This document shows positions 9,733 through 19,336 of a stretch of DNA of 64,000 nucleotides, piece by piece (positions within the stretch are counted from its first letter, which is position 1; every line of letters begins with the position of its first letter). A program made the translations under genes and the position numbers. Below the pieces are notes generated by a model. The model made no database searches and had not been told where the DNA came from. It saw nothing but the letters and a program-made list of their open reading frames with translations. The stretch comes from Variovorax sp. WS11. GTDB lineage: Bacteria; Pseudomonadota; Gammaproteobacteria; Burkholderiales; Burkholderiaceae_C. The stretch is from positions 1,674,001-1,738,000 of the forward strand of contig NZ_JAAGOW010000001.1 in assembly GCF_010499245.1 (NCBI RefSeq), written 5' to 3'.

Positions 9733-10170
9733 TCAGCCCAGCTGCGCCCGCGTCCAGCGAACGATGTCCGCCGCGCCCATCGCGCCAGCTTGGCGCGCGA
9801 TCTCGCGGCCGCCGCGGAACAGGGCCAGGGTGGGGATGCTGCGGATGTTGAAGCGCGCCGCCAGCGCCGGCACGGCCTCCGTGTCGACCTTGGCCAGCCG
9901 CACCTGCGGCTCGAGCTGCGCCGCCGCCTGCTCGAAGCCCGGAGCCATCTGCCGGCAGGGGCCGCACCAGGGCGCCCAGAAGTCCACCAGCACCGGGATC
10001 TCGTTGCGGCCGATGTGACGCTCGAAGGCCGACTGGTCCAGCGCGGTCGAGTGGCCGCCGAAGAGCGGGCGATGGCAGCTGCCGCAGTCGGGCGCGCTGC
10101 CCAGCTGCGCCTGGCGCACGCGGTTGGTGGTGTGGCAATGGGGGCAAACGACGTGCAGCGATTCGTTCAT
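9733..10170 (-). CDS. trxC: Thioredoxin 2 (zinc-containing thioredoxin)
   Basis: Cytoplasmic disulfide reductase of 145 residues. The N-terminal 32 residues hold two CxxC pairs (CPHC and CGSC) that form the zinc site distinguishing thioredoxin 2 from thioredoxin 1. The thioredoxin fold follows with the active site WAPWCGPC and the cis-proline segment IRSIPTLALF. Start ATG 10170 has GGAG ten bases upstream. Divergent from the acetyltransferase gene; any OxyR-type control could not be confirmed by eye. Confidence 0.93.
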   Translation of the reverse strand: MNESLHVVCPHCHTTNRVRQAQLGSAPDCGSCHRPLFGGHSTALDQSAFERHIGRNEIPVLVDFWAPWCGPCRQMAPGFEQAAAQLEPQVRLAKVDTEAVPALAARFNIRSIPTLALFRGGREIARQAGAMGAADIVRWTRAQLG

Positions 10171-10236
10171 CGAGGACTCCGGCGCGGTCATTCTGGGGAA
10201 CTGGGGCCGGCTGCGACGAATGCAAGCCGCGCGACA

Positions 10237-11091
10237 ATGCCGCGCATGGAATGCACGATCCGCACCATGCACCGCCACGAGGTCGCGATGGCCGTCGAGT
10301 GGGCGGCGCGCGAAGGCTGGAACCCCGGCCTGCACGACGCCACCTGCTTCCACGCGGCCGATCCCGATGGCTTTCTCGTCGCCGAATGCGGCGGCGAGCC
10401 GGTGGGCTGCATCTCCGCCGTCTCGTACGCCGGACGCTTCGGTTTCATCGGGCTGTACATCGTGCTGCCGGCGTGGCGCGGGCGCGGCATCGGGCTTCGC
10501 CTCTGGACGGCGGGCATGAAGCGGCTGTCGGGCCAGGTCGTGGGCCTCGACGGCGTGCCCGCGCAGCAAGACAACTACCGCAAGAGCGGCTTCGCGCTGG
10601 CCTGGAACAACGTCCGCTTGGCCGGCACGGCCGGTGCCGCGACGCCCGGCGCGGATGGGCCGATCGTGCCGCTCGCCGACATCGACTTCGCTGCGCTGTG
10701 TGCCGACGACCGTCGCGTCTTCCCGGCACCGCGCGATGCTTTCCTGCGCTGCTGGACCGCCATGCCCGACGCCACCGGCCTGGCTTGGCTCGCAGATGGA
10801 AAGCTGGCGGGATGGGGCCTGATCCGCCGCTGCCGCGAGGGCCACAAGATCGGCCCGCTGCTGGCGGACTCGCCCAAAATCGCAAGCGCCCTGTACGCCG
10901 CGCTGTGCGCCGCAGTGCCGGCCGGCGACACGGTGTACCTCGACGTGCCGCTGCCCAACGACAGCGCCGTGGCGCTGGCGCAGGCGCAGGGCCTGCGCAG
11001 CGTCTTCGAGACCGCGCGCATGTACGCAGGCCCGGCCCCCGCCTGCGAGCTGCAGCGGGTCTACGGCATCACGAGCTTCGAACTCGGCTAG
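10237..11091 (+). CDS. GNAT family N-acetyltransferase with a second GNAT-like domain
   Basis: Acetyl-CoA-dependent transferase of 284 residues with unknown acceptor. Residues 1-130 are a GNAT domain: VGCISAVSYAGRFGFIGLYIVLPAWRG is beta4/5 of the fold and RGRGIGLRLW the pyrophosphate-binding loop. The second half (TAMPDATGLAWLADGKLAGWGLIRR and later) fits the C-terminal domain of YitH/PA4866-like tandem acetyltransferases. Start could be ATG 10237 or ATG 10246; neither has a convincing ribosome-binding site. Ends seven bases from the convergent binding-protein gene. Confidence 0.83.
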   Translation: MPRMECTIRTMHRHEVAMAVEWAAREGWNPGLHDATCFHAADPDGFLVAECGGEPVGCISAVSYAGRFGFIGLYIVLPAWRGRGIGLRLWTAGMKRLSGQVVGLDGVPAQQDNYRKSGFALAWNNVRLAGTAGAATPGADGPIVPLADIDFAALCADDRRVFPAPRDAFLRCWTAMPDATGLAWLADGKLAGWGLIRRCREGHKIGPLLADSPKIASALYAALCAAVPAGDTVYLDVPLPNDSAVALAQAQGLRSVFETARMYAGPAPACELQRVYGITSFELG

Positions 11092-11097
11092 CCGCGC

Positions 11098-12054
11098 TCA
11101 CTGCGGCTTGCCCAGCCCCAGCTTCTCGATGAGCGCCTTTTCGCGCGTGAAGGTGGCCTGGGCGAACTTCGTGTAGTCGGCCGTGCTCATGTAGTTGGGC
11201 AGCATGTCGTAGCGTCCGAGCGCCGCCACGTAGCTCGGCTCTTCCATCGCCTGCTTGAAGGCGTCGTGCAGCTTCTTCACCACCTCCGGCGGCGTGCCCT
11301 TGGGCGCGCCGAGCCCGAAAGGCGAGCTCTGCACGATGTCGTAGCCCAGCTCCTTCAGCGTCGGTGCATCCGGGAACTTGGCCAGCCGCTTCTCGCCCCA
11401 GGTGTTGAGCACGCGCAGCTTGCCGGCCTCCACCTGCGGCGCGAAGCCGGTGCTGTCGGCCGCGGCCATCAGCTGGCCGCTGAGCACCGCCAGCATCAGG
11501 TCGGCGCTGCCCTTGTAGGGCACATGCTGCAGCTCGATGCCGGCCTTCTGCGCGACCAGCTCGGTGGTGAGGTGGGGGCTGGTCAGATTACCGGTCGAGC
11601 CGTAGGTCAGCTTGCCGGGATTGGCCTTGGCATAGGCCACGAAGTCCTTCCAGGTCTTGAACGGACTGTCGGCCGGCACGACGATGCCGAAGGCGTAGCC
11701 GGTGACGTTGATCACGTAGCTGATGTCCTTCACCGGGTCCCAGGTGATCTTGGTGGTGTAGGGCAGGCGGAACACGCCGAGCGGGGTCTGGCCGACGGTG
11801 TAGCCGTCCGGCTGCGCGGTCTGCAGCGCCTGCGCGGGCAGCGTGCCGCCGGCGCCGGGCTTGTTCTCGACCACGATCGGCTGGCCGAGGATCTTCGAGG
11901 CGTTCTCGGCCAGCTGGCGCATCGTGATGTCGGTGGGGCCGCCAGCCGGGAAGGCGACCAGGAGCTTGATCGGCTTGGCGGGGAAGCTCTGGGCGTGCGC
12001 AGCGGCGGCAGCGGCCAGGCCGAGGGCGGCACACAGGAGGGAACGGCGAAACAT
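11098..12054 (-). CDS. Bug/TctC-type tripartite tricarboxylate transporter binding protein
   Basis: Periplasmic solute-binding protein (318 residues), signal peptide residues 1-21 ending AHA-QS. The mature start FPAKPIKLLVAFPAGGPTDI, the VENKPGAGG ligand-loop motif and LTYGSTGNLTSPHL are typical of Bug proteins, which bind carboxylates for TctAB-type carriers. No tctA or tctB genes are beside it, as is usual for the many orphan Bug proteins in this group. Ligand unknown. It follows the amidohydrolase gene in the same direction after a 100-base gap. Confidence 0.92.
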   Translation of the reverse strand: MFRRSLLCAALGLAAAAAAHAQSFPAKPIKLLVAFPAGGPTDITMRQLAENASKILGQPIVVENKPGAGGTLPAQALQTAQPDGYTVGQTPLGVFRLPYTTKITWDPVKDISYVINVTGYAFGIVVPADSPFKTWKDFVAYAKANPGKLTYGSTGNLTSPHLTTELVAQKAGIELQHVPYKGSADLMLAVLSGQLMAAADSTGFAPQVEAGKLRVLNTWGEKRLAKFPDAPTLKELGYDIVQSSPFGLGAPKGTPPEVVKKLHDAFKQAMEEPSYVAALGRYDMLPNYMSTADYTKFAQATFTREKALIEKLGLGKPQ

Positions 12055-12154
12055 GGGACAGCTCCAGAACAGAAAGGAAAGGAAAGGCCCGCCATTTGGC
12101 CGCGAGGCCGTGGTCCGGGCAATCGGGGCCGACCCCTGGCCTGTCGCAGGAGCG

Positions 12155-13201
12155 TCAGGCGGCCTGCTGCATGAAGCCCTCGAGCACGTTGACCGCGTTG
12201 ACGCCCACCTCGGCCACCGCATAGCCGCCCTCGAAGACGAACACGGTCGGCAGCCCGGCGCGCGCCAGGTCCTCGCCGATGCGCAGGTAGTCGGGAGTGG
12301 CCAGCTTGAAGCCGGCGATCGGATCGCCCTCGAAGGTGTCGAGCCCCAGAGAGACCACCAGTGCGCCGGGCTTGAAGGCGGCGATGCCGGCGAGCGCGGA
12401 ACGCAGCGCCTCGCGCCACGCCGCAAAGCCGGTGCCACGCGCCAGCGGCAGGTTGCGGTTGAAGCCCAGCCCGGCGCCGGCGCCCTGCTCGTCCGCGTAG
12501 CCCAGGTAGTAGGGGTATTCGGTGTGCGGGTCGCCGTGGATGCTGGTGAACTGCACGTCGGCGCGCTCGTAGAAGATCGCCTGCGTGCCGTTGCCGTGGT
12601 GGTAGTCGATGTCGAGCACCGCCACGCGATCGACGCCGGCGTCGCGCAGCGCCTGTGTCGCGATGGCCGCGTTGTTGAGGAAGCAGTAGCCGCCGAAGAA
12701 ATCGGCGCCCGCATGGTGGCCCGGCGGGCGCGTCAGCGCGAAGGCGGCGCGCTCGCCCTGGAGCACATGCGAGGCCGCCGCAAGCGCACAGCCGGCACCG
12801 GCACGCGCCGCGGCCCAGGTGGCGGCGGTGAGCGGCGTGCCCGCGTCGTAGGAGAACAAGCCCATGCGCGCCGGAAAGCTGGCGGGCAGCACGTCATGGC
12901 GGAAGCTGCGGATCGGCCAGTAGGAAGGCAGCGCGTCGCGCTGCGCGTTGGCCGGATCGAGGGCGACCCATTCGTCCCACGCACCGGCGAGGAAGTCGAG
13001 GTAGCGCGGCGCATGCACGCGGGCCAGCGCGGCCTCGTCGACCTCGGCGGGCGTGTCGATGGCACCGAGTCGGCGCCGCTTCAGTTCCTCCAGCACGTAG
13101 TCCGCACGCGCCGGCACCTCGAAGCAGGGCACCAGCTCGCCGCGGAACATCTCGACCTTGCCGTGGTGCAGCGCGTGGTGGTCGTTGTAGAAGGTGCGCA
13201 T
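12155..13201 (-). CDS. Histone-deacetylase-like acetylpolyamine amidohydrolase
   Basis: Zinc-dependent deacetylase of 348 residues in the AcuC/AphA/HDAC class II superfamily. Catalytic segments are visible: RPPGHHAG (paired His), GGYCFLNNAA, VLDIDYHHGNGTQ (zinc Asp and His) and the later SLGLDTFEGDP with the third ligand. The N-terminus [17 protein letters not shown] matches acetylpolyamine amidohydrolases, so acetylputrescine-type substrates are likely. Start ATG 13201 overlaps the uvrA stop by one base (TGATG), so it is read from the uvrA transcript. Confidence 0.9.
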   Translation of the reverse strand: MRTFYNDHHALHHGKVEMFRGELVPCFEVPARADYVLEELKRRRLGAIDTPAEVDEAALARVHAPRYLDFLAGAWDEWVALDPANAQRDALPSYWPIRSFRHDVLPASFPARMGLFSYDAGTPLTAATWAAARAGAGCALAAASHVLQGERAAFALTRPPGHHAGADFFGGYCFLNNAAIATQALRDAGVDRVAVLDIDYHHGNGTQAIFYERADVQFTSIHGDPHTEYPYYLGYADEQGAGAGLGFNRNLPLARGTGFAAWREALRSALAGIAAFKPGALVVSLGLDTFEGDPIAGFKLATPDYLRIGEDLARAGLPTVFVFEGGYAVAEVGVNAVNVLEGFMQQAA

Positions 13202-16200
13202 CAGGCCTCTTTCCGCATCGGGACCGGTGGCGGCTGAACCGGCAACTGCAGCACCTCGTGCCGCACGGCGCCGCGCGCCAGCACCGGCGCCAGCGCCACG
13301 CCGGTGTGCGTGCGCAGCCGCACCACCTCCTCCGGCGGCGCGGCTGCCACCACGCGGCCGCCGCCGTCGCCGCCCTCGGGGCCGAGGTCGATCAGCCAGT
13401 CGGCCTCGGCGATGACGTCGAGATCGTGCTCGATCACCACCACGCTGTGGCCGCCGTTCACCAGCCGGTGCAGCACATGGATCAGCTTCTCCACATCGGC
13501 CATGTGCAGGCCCACGGTCGGCTCGTCGAGCACATAGAGCGTGTGCGGCGCCTTGTTGCCGCGGCGGGTGACGTCGTCGCGCACCTTGCTGAGCTCGGTC
13601 ACCAGCTTGATGCGCTGCGCCTCGCCGCCCGAGAGCGTGGGCGAGGGCTGGCCCAGGGTGAGGTAGCCCAGGCCCACGTCCTTCAGCAGCTGCAGCGGAT
13701 GGCTGATGTTGGGCATGGCGGCGAAGAACTCCACCGCCTCGTCCACCTCCATCTGCAGCACGTCGCCGATGCTCTTCCCGCGCCAGCTCACGGCCAGCGT
13801 CTCGGGATTGAAGCGCGCGCCATGGCAAACCTCGCAGGGCACCTTCACGTCGGGCAGGAAGCTCATCTCGATGGTGCGCACGCCCGCGCCCTCGCAGCCC
13901 GGGCAGCGGCCTTCACCGGTGTTGAAGCTGAAGCGGCCGGGGCCGTAGCCGCGCGCCTTGGCTTCCAGCGTGTCGGCGAAAAGCTTGCGGATGGTGTCCC
14001 AGAAACCGATGTAGGTGGCGGGGCAGCTGCGCGGCGTCTTGCCGATGGGCGTCTGGTCGACCTCGAGCACGCGGTCGATGGGCTCGTAGCCTTCGACCGC
14101 CCTGCAGCCGGTCCACTTGGGGCGCTTGCCGGCGGCGTCGGCGTCGCGGCCGGCCTTGGTCATGCGCTGCACGACGATGGCGTGGACGTTGGCGAGCAGC
14201 ACGTCGCGCGCGAGCGTGGATTTTCCGGAGCCGCTGACGCCGGTGACGGTGACCAGGCGGTTCAGCGGCAGAGTCACGGTGACGTCCTGCAGGTTGTGCA
14301 GGTTGGCGCCGCGAACGGTCAGCCAGCGCAGGGCTCCCTCCCCCTCCGAGGGAGAGAGCAAGACCGCGCGGCGCGGTTGCAGCGGGTGCTTGATCGCATC
14401 GCGCAGGTAGCGCCCCGTCTGCGACTCGTTCGCCGCCTCCAGATCGCTCACGCTGCCCTCCGCCACCAGCCGCCCGCCGCGCTTGCCCGCGCTGGGCCCG
14501 ATGTCGATGATGTGGTCGGCGCGGCGGATGGTGTCCTCGTCGTGCTCCACCACCACCAGCGTGTTGCCCTTCTCGCCCAGCTTGTGCAGCGCGTCCAGCA
14601 GGATCTGGTTGTCGCGCGCGTGCAGGCCGATGGTGGGCTCGTCCAGCACGTAACACACGCCCTGCAGGTTGCTGCCCAGCTGCGCCGCGAGGCGGATGCG
14701 CTGGGCCTCGCCGCCGGAGAGCGTGGGCGCGCCGCGGTCGAGGGTGAGGTAGCCGAGGCCGACTTCCTCGAGGAATTCGAGACGGCTCCTGATCTCGGGG
14801 ACCAGGTCGCGTGCGATCTCGGCTTGCCTGCCGGTCAAGGCGATGTGGTCGAACCAGATGCGGATGTCGGTCACGCTCATCCTCGCGAGTTGCGTGATGG
14901 CGATGCCGCCCTCACCCCAGCCCTCTCCCGCAGGCGGGAGAGGGAGCAGATCGGGGTCGACCTCGCTCGCGGACGGGCTTGGCTCACTCGCCCCTCCAGC
15001 ATCCCCCGCGAACACCACCGCCCGCGCCATCGGATTCAGCCGCATCCCCTGGCACGTCGGACACACCACATCCCCCACGTCCTCCACTTCAGGCTCCGCG
15101 AAGGTCTGCTCCCGCCCGCGGTTGTCCGCGGCCATCGTCGAATCGTCGTAGACCTTGCGCTGGTCCTTCGTGAGCTTGACGCCGGTGCCCACGCAGTCCG
15201 GGCACCAGCCATGCTTGCTGTTGTACGAGAACAGCCGCGGGTCGAGCTCGGCATAGCTGGTGCTGCACACCGGGCAGGCGCGCAGCGTGGAGAACACATG
15301 AACGCGGCCGATGCCCGCGGTCGGCACGCCCGCCATCATGGCGCCGCGCAGTCCGGTGAGCTCGCTCAGCACGTGCACCACGCCCTTGCCGTGCTCCAGC
15401 GCGCGTGCCAGGGCCTCGCGCAGCTCGGCCTCCTTCGTCGGCTCCACGTCGAGGCTGGCCACCGGCAGCTCGATGGTGTGCTCCTTGAAGCGGTCGATGC
15501 GCGGGAAGCCGGTGGTCGGCAGGAATTCGCCATCCACCCGCAGGTGCGTGAAGCCGCGCGGCCGCGCCCAGTCGGCCAGCTCGGTGTAGACGCCCTTGCG
15601 GTTGCTCACCAACGGCGCCAGCAGGCCGATGTGCTGGCCGCGGAAGTTCTTCAGCAGCTGCGCCGCGATGCTGTCGGGCGTCTGCGGCTGCACCGCCGCG
15701 CCGTCGTGGATGCAGTGCTGGATGCCCAGCTTGACGTAGAGCAGGCGCAGGAAGTGCCACACCTCGGTGGTGGTGCCCACCGTGCTCTTGCGACCGCCGC
15801 GCGACAGCCGCTGCTCGATGGCGACCGTGGGCGGGATGCCGTAGACCGCGTCCACCTCAGGCCGGCCGGCCGGCTGCACGATGCTGCGCGCATAGGCATT
15901 GAGCGATTCGAGGTAGCGGCGCTGCCCTTCGTTGAACAGGATGTCGAAGGCCAGCGTGGACTTGCCCGAGCCGCTGACGCCGGTCACCACGCTGAACTTG
16001 CCGCGCGGGATGTCGACCGACAGGTTCTTGAGGTTGTGCTCGCGCGCATGGACGATCTGGATCGCATCGCGGCCGGGCGCCTGCTGCTGCAGCGCGCGCG
16101 CCGCATACGAGCGCGCGGCGCGCTCCGCCACCTTGTAGGCGCCAGGCCCGATGGCCAGGTCGTAGTCGACCAGCGCGGCGCCGGTCAGCGAAGCGCGGTT

Positions 16201-17544
16201 CTCGCGCACCTGCTCGGGCGTGCCCACCGCCACCACCTGGCCGCCGCCCTCGCCGCCTTCGGGGCCGAGATCGATCAGCCAGTCGCTGGCGCGGATCACG
16301 TCGAGGTTGTGCTCGATCACCACCAGCGAATGGCCGGCATCGAGCAGCTTGCGCAGCGCGCGCATCAGGCGCGCGATGTCGTCGAAGTGCAGGCCGGTGG
16401 TCGGCTCGTCGAACAGGAACAGCGTGCCCTTGCGCGCCAGCGGCTGCTTGCTGGCGCTGCCGTTCTTCGCGGCCTCGGCCAGGAAGCCCGCCAGCTTGAG
16501 GCGCTGCGCCTCGCCGCCCGAGAGCGTGGGCACCGGCTGACCGAGCTTCACGTAGTCCAGGCCGACGTCGACGATGGGCTGCAGCACGCGCAGCACCTCG
16601 CGGTCGCCGGCGAACAGCGCGGCGGCCTCGGCCACCGTGAGCTCGAGGATGTCGGCCACGTTGTGGCCGCGCCCGCCGCGCTCGACCTTCACTTCCAGGA
16701 TCTCGGGGCGGTAGCGCTTGCCGTCGCAATCGGGGCAGCGCAGGTAGACGTCGGAGAGGAACTGCATCTCCACATGCTCGAAGCCCGAGCCGCCGCAGGT
16801 CGGGCAGCGCCCGTCGCCGCTGTTGAAGCTGAACTTCGAGGCGGTGTAGCCGCGCTGCCGCGACAGCGTTGCGGTGGCGAAGATCTCGCGGATCGCGTCC
16901 CACGCGCCCACGTAGCTCGCGGGGTTGGAGCGCGCCGTCTTGCCGATCGGCGACTGGTCGACGAAGACCACGTCGCTCAGATGATCGGCGCCGAGCAGCC
17001 GGTCGTGCGCGCCGGGTGACTCGGTGGATCGGCCGAAATGGCGCATCAGCGCGGGGGCCAGCACGTCCTGGATCAGCGTCGACTTGCCCGAGCCGCTGAC
17101 GCCGGTCACGCACACCAGCCGAGCCAGCGGGAACTCGACCGTGATGTCGCGCAGGTTGTGCTCGCGCACGCCCTCGAGGATGAGGCGCGCCGTGTTGTCG
17201 CTCACCATGCGCTTGAAGCCCATGCCGATCTGCTTGCGCCCCCCCAGGTACTGGCCGGTCAGCGTGTCGGCATGGCGCAGCGCGCCGGTGTCGCCGTCGA
17301 ACACGATCTGCCCGCCGCGCGCGCCGGGGCCCGGGCCCATGTCGATCACGCGGTCGGCGGCCAGCATCACGGCAGGGTCGTGCTCCACCACCACCAGCGT
17401 GTTGCCGGCGTCGCGCAGGCGCAGCATCGCCTCGGTGATGCGGTTCATGTCGCGCGGATGCAGGCCGATGCTGGGCTCGTCGAGCACGAAGAGGGTGTTG
17501 ACCAGCGAGGTGCCGAGCGCGGTCGTGAGGTTGATGCGCTGCAC
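13201..17544 (-). CDS. uvrA: Double-length UvrA-like protein, C-terminal fragment after a frameshift
   Basis: Three quarters of a tandem UvrA: three Walker [10 protein letters not shown] motifs, three LSGGEAQR signatures plus the remains of a fourth at the junction, and UvrA zinc-module patterns such as CPTCGGSG...CPDCDG and CPGCEGAG...CEVCHG. A normal UvrA has two ATPase sites; together with the upstream fragment this gene has four, the about 1,950-residue double form I know from Burkholderiales. The frame is actually open up to about 17660, so the GTG at 17544 is only the first possible internal start. Two palindromic repeats (near 14345 and 14932) are translated in frame as Ser/Pro/Gly-rich inserts. 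Confidence 0.85.
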   Translation of the reverse strand: MQRINLTTALGTSLVNTLFVLDEPSIGLHPRDMNRITEAMLRLRDAGNTLVVVEHDPAVMLAADRVIDMGPGPGARGGQIVFDGDTGALRHADTLTGQYLGGRKQIGMGFKRMVSDNTARLILEGVREHNLRDITVEFPLARLVCVTGVSGSGKSTLIQDVLAPALMRHFGRSTESPGAHDRLLGADHLSDVVFVDQSPIGKTARSNPASYVGAWDAIREIFATATLSRQRGYTASKFSFNSGDGRCPTCGGSGFEHVEMQFLSDVYLRCPDCDGKRYRPEILEVKVERGGRGHNVADILELTVAEAAALFAGDREVLRVLQPIVDVGLDYVKLGQPVPTLSGGEAQRLKLAGFLAEAAKNGSASKQPLARKGTLFLFDEPTTGLHFDDIARLMRALRKLLDAGHSLVVIEHNLDVIRASDWLIDLGPEGGEGGGQVVAVGTPEQVRENRASLTGAALVDYDLAIGPGAYKVAERAARSYAARALQQQAPGRDAIQIVHAREHNLKNLSVDIPRGKFSVVTGVSGSGKSTLAFDILFNEGQRRYLESLNAYARSIVQPAGRPEVDAVYGIPPTVAIEQRLSRGGRKSTVGTTTEVWHFLRLLYVKLGIQHCIHDGAAVQPQTPDSIAAQLLKNFRGQHIGLLAPLVSNRKGVYTELADWARPRGFTHLRVDGEFLPTTGFPRIDRFKEHTIELPVASLDVEPTKEAELREALARALEHGKGVVHVLSELTGLRGAMMAGVPTAGIGRVHVFSTLRACPVCSTSYAELDPRLFSYNSKHGWCPDCVGTGVKLTKDQRKVYDDSTMAADNRGREQTFAEPEVEDVGDVVCPTCQGMRLNPMARAVVFAGDAGGASEPSPSASEVDPDLLPLPPAGEGWGEGGIAITQLARMSVTDIRIWFDHIALTGRQAEIARDLVPEIRSRLEFLEEVGLGYLTLDRGAPTLSGGEAQRIRLAAQLGSNLQGVCYVLDEPTIGLHARDNQILLDALHKLGEKGNTLVVVEHDEDTIRRADHIIDIGPSAGKRGGRLVAEGSVSDLEAANESQTGRYLRDAIKHPLQPRRAVLLSPSEGEGALRWLTVRGANLHNLQDVTVTLPLNRLVTVTGVSGSGKSTLARDVLLANVHAIVVQRMTKAGRDADAAGKRPKWTGCRAVEGYEPIDRVLEVDQTPIGKTPRSCPATYIGFWDTIRKLFADTLEAKARGYGPGRFSFNTGEGRCPGCEGAGVRTIEMSFLPDVKVPCEVCHGARFNPETLAVSWRGKSIGDVLQMEVDEAVEFFAAMPNISHPLQLLKDVGLGYLTLGQPSPTLSGGEAQRIKLVTELSKVRDDVTRRGNKAPHTLYVLDEPTVGLHMADVEKLIHVLHRLVNGGHSVVVIEHDLDVIAEADWLIDLGPEGGDGGGRVVAAAPPEEVVRLRTHTGVALAPVLARGAVRHEVLQLPVQPPPVPMRKEA
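14333..14359. repeat. Short palindromic insert inside uvrA (degenerate)
   Basis: CTCCCTCCCCCTCCGAGGGAG can form a CCCTC-C-GAGGG hairpin. On the uvrA strand it encodes LSPSEGEGA, a stretch foreign to UvrA between RRAV and LRWL. It resembles the other CTCTCCC-type repeats in this gene but is less regular. Confidence 0.5.
14911..14955. repeat. REP-like palindrome inserted in frame in uvrA
   Basis: CCCTCTCCCGC (14921-14931) and GCGGGAGAGGG (14934-14944) form a perfect 11-bp stem with a two-base loop, flanked by CTCACCCCAG. This is the dispersed palindrome seen widely in Comamonadaceae genomes. The UvrA frame reads straight through it as [14 protein letters not shown], so the element adds peptide rather than stopping the gene. 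Confidence 0.8.
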
Positions 17545-17555
17545 CTCGCCGCCGC

Positions 17556-19163
17556 TCAGGGTGCGGCTCTGGCGGTCGAGGGTGAGGTAGCCGATGCCGA
17601 CATCGTGCAGGTAGCGCAGGCGGGTGGTGATTTCTTCGAAGAGGAGCTTGAGGGCCTGGGTCTCACCTCACCCCCTGCCTCCGCAAGCGGGAGAGGGAGC
17701 AACTCCCCGCCCGCTGTTGGCATTCCTCTCCCGCTTGCGGGAGAGGGTTGGGGTGAGGGTAGCTGCCCATCGAAGAACTGTCTCAAGCGCTGGATCGGCA
17801 ACAGCATCAAGTCATGCAGACACAACCCCGGCAGCGCCTCCAGCTGCTCCCGCGACCACTTCACCCCCACCGGCATGAAGCGCTTCGCCGGCGCCAGCAC
17901 CGCATCCGCGTCCTGCTTGCTGCCGATGCGCCACAGCAGGCTCTCCAGCTTGAGCCGCGCTCCCCCGCAGGCCGGACACGGCGTGTAGCTGCGGTACTTG
18001 GACAAGAGCACGCGGATGTGCATCTTGTAGGCCTTGCTCTCCAGGTAGCCGAAGAAGCGGCGCACGCCGTACCACTGCTGGTTCCACTTGCCGTTCCAGT
18101 GCGGCGAGCCCTCGATCACCCAGGCCTGCTGCTCGGGCGTGAGCTTGTTCCAGGGCGTGTCGCGCGGAATGCCCGCCGCCTCGGCATGGCGCATCAGGTC
18201 GTCCTGCGCTTCCTTCCAGGCCGGCGTCTGGATGGTCTTGATCGCGCCGGCGCGCAGCGTGAGCTTGTCGTTGGGGATCACCAGGCCCAGGTCCACCCCG
18301 ATCACCCGGCCGAAGCCGCGGCAGGTCTCGCAGGCGCCCACCGCCGAGTTGAAGGAGAACATCGAGGGGATCGGGTCCGCGTAGCGGATGTCGCTCTCGG
18401 GGCAGTGCAGGCCGGTCGAGAATTTCCACACCTCCGGCTCGCCACCTTCTTCCGCCGGCAAAGCATGCACGGTCAGCCGCCCGCTGCCGCGCTTCAGCGC
18501 CACCTCGATCGCCTCGATCACGCGCGAGCGCTCGGCGCCGGCCATGCGAAAGCGGTCCGCCACCACGTCCAGCACCTTGCGCGGCCCCGTGGGCGTGGCG
18601 ACCTGGCGCTCGCCCTGCACCCGCGTGAAGCCGCTGGCCGACAGCCATTGGGCCACCTCGTCGGCGCTGGTGCCGGCCGGCAGCTCAACCGGAAACGTGA
18701 GCACCACGCGCGGATCCCCGGCCGCCGCCGCCCTGGCCACCAGCTCGGCATAGATCGAATCCGGCGAATCATGCCGCACCGGCAGCGCCGTCTCGCGGTC
18801 GAAGAGCTGCGCGGCGCGCGCGTACAGCAGCTTCAGGTGATCGTTGAGCTCGGTCATGGTGCCGACGGTCGAGCGCGAGGAGCGCACCGGGTTGGTCTGG
18901 TCGATGGCGATGGCGGGCGGCACACCCTCCACCTTGTCGACCGCCGGCTTGTCCATGCGGTCGAGGAACTGCCGCGCATAGGCCGAGAAGGTCTCGACGT
19001 AGCGCCGCTGGCCCTCGGCATAGAGCGTGTCGAACACCAGGCTCGACTTGCCCGAGCCGCTCGGGCCGGTGACCACGGTCATCTCGCCGGTGCGGATGTC
19101 GAGGTCGAGGTTCTGGAGGTTGTGCTGGCGCGCACCGCGTATCCGGATGGAGCCCTGTGTCAT
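17556..19163 (-). CDS. uvrA: Double-length UvrA-like protein, N-terminal fragment
   Basis: Starts at ATG 19163 with a UvrA N-terminus: Walker A GPSGSGKSS near residue 35, then YVETFSAYARQFL, VEGVPPAIAIDQ and a Cys-rich module (GACETCRGFG, YTPCPACGG). Homology ends near residue 466 (RLRQFFDGQ), after which about 30 residues are encoded by a palindromic repeat pair ([13 protein letters not shown]...) and the frame runs out. The next base triplets match UvrA (ALKLLFEEITTRL) only in the neighbouring frame. From start to final stop the gene is 5,963 bases, one short of a multiple of three. Probably a paralogue of an ordinary uvrA elsewhere, so loss may be tolerated. Confidence 0.85.
   Translation of the reverse strand: MTQGSIRIRGARQHNLQNLDLDIRTGEMTVVTGPSGSGKSSLVFDTLYAEGQRRYVETFSAYARQFLDRMDKPAVDKVEGVPPAIAIDQTNPVRSSRSTVGTMTELNDHLKLLYARAAQLFDRETALPVRHDSPDSIYAELVARAAAAGDPRVVLTFPVELPAGTSADEVAQWLSASGFTRVQGERQVATPTGPRKVLDVVADRFRMAGAERSRVIEAIEVALKRGSGRLTVHALPAEEGGEPEVWKFSTGLHCPESDIRYADPIPSMFSFNSAVGACETCRGFGRVIGVDLGLVIPNDKLTLRAGAIKTIQTPAWKEAQDDLMRHAEAAGIPRDTPWNKLTPEQQAWVIEGSPHWNGKWNQQWYGVRRFFGYLESKAYKMHIRVLLSKYRSYTPCPACGGARLKLESLLWRIGSKQDADAVLAPAKRFMPVGVKWSREQLEALPGLCLHDLMLLPIQRLRQFFDGQLPSPQPSPASGRGMPTAGGELLPLPLAEAGGEVRPRPSSSSSKKSPPACATCTMSASATSPSTARAAP
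17663..17758. repeat. Head-to-head pair of REP-like palindromes at the uvrA frame break
   Basis: Two copies of the CTCTCCCGC/GCGGGAGAG family in inverted orientation: a degenerate left copy (CTGCCTCCGC AA GCGGGAGAGGG) and a perfect right copy (CCTCTCCCGC 17725-17734, TT, GCGGGAGAGG 17737-17746), with outer CTCACC and GGTGAGG ends also inverted. The unit of about 96 bases resembles a bacterial interspersed mosaic element. The uvrA reading frame changes across it. Confidence 0.8.
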
Positions 19164-19336
19164 GAGTGCCTTGGGAATGGGGCAGACATTCTAGGAACCA
19201 GGGCGCAGCTTCGTGCAAAGCGTCACATGGCCTAGCGCGGGGCAGGGGTTTCCACGGATAAGGCCGAAGCATCAATTCGGCAACAAATAGAGGCTTTTTC
19301 GTTCGCTCCCCTCCACCTTCTCCCGAACCCACTCCC

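Noticed and set aside
13258..17019. 1,253-codon open frame opposite uvrA
   Set aside because: Complement of UvrA coding sequence with repetitive Ala/His/Arg composition and no ribosome-binding site.
14921..17746. CRISPR array
   Set aside because: The repeats are palindromes of unequal spacing inside a coding frame, not regularly spaced direct repeats with spacers.
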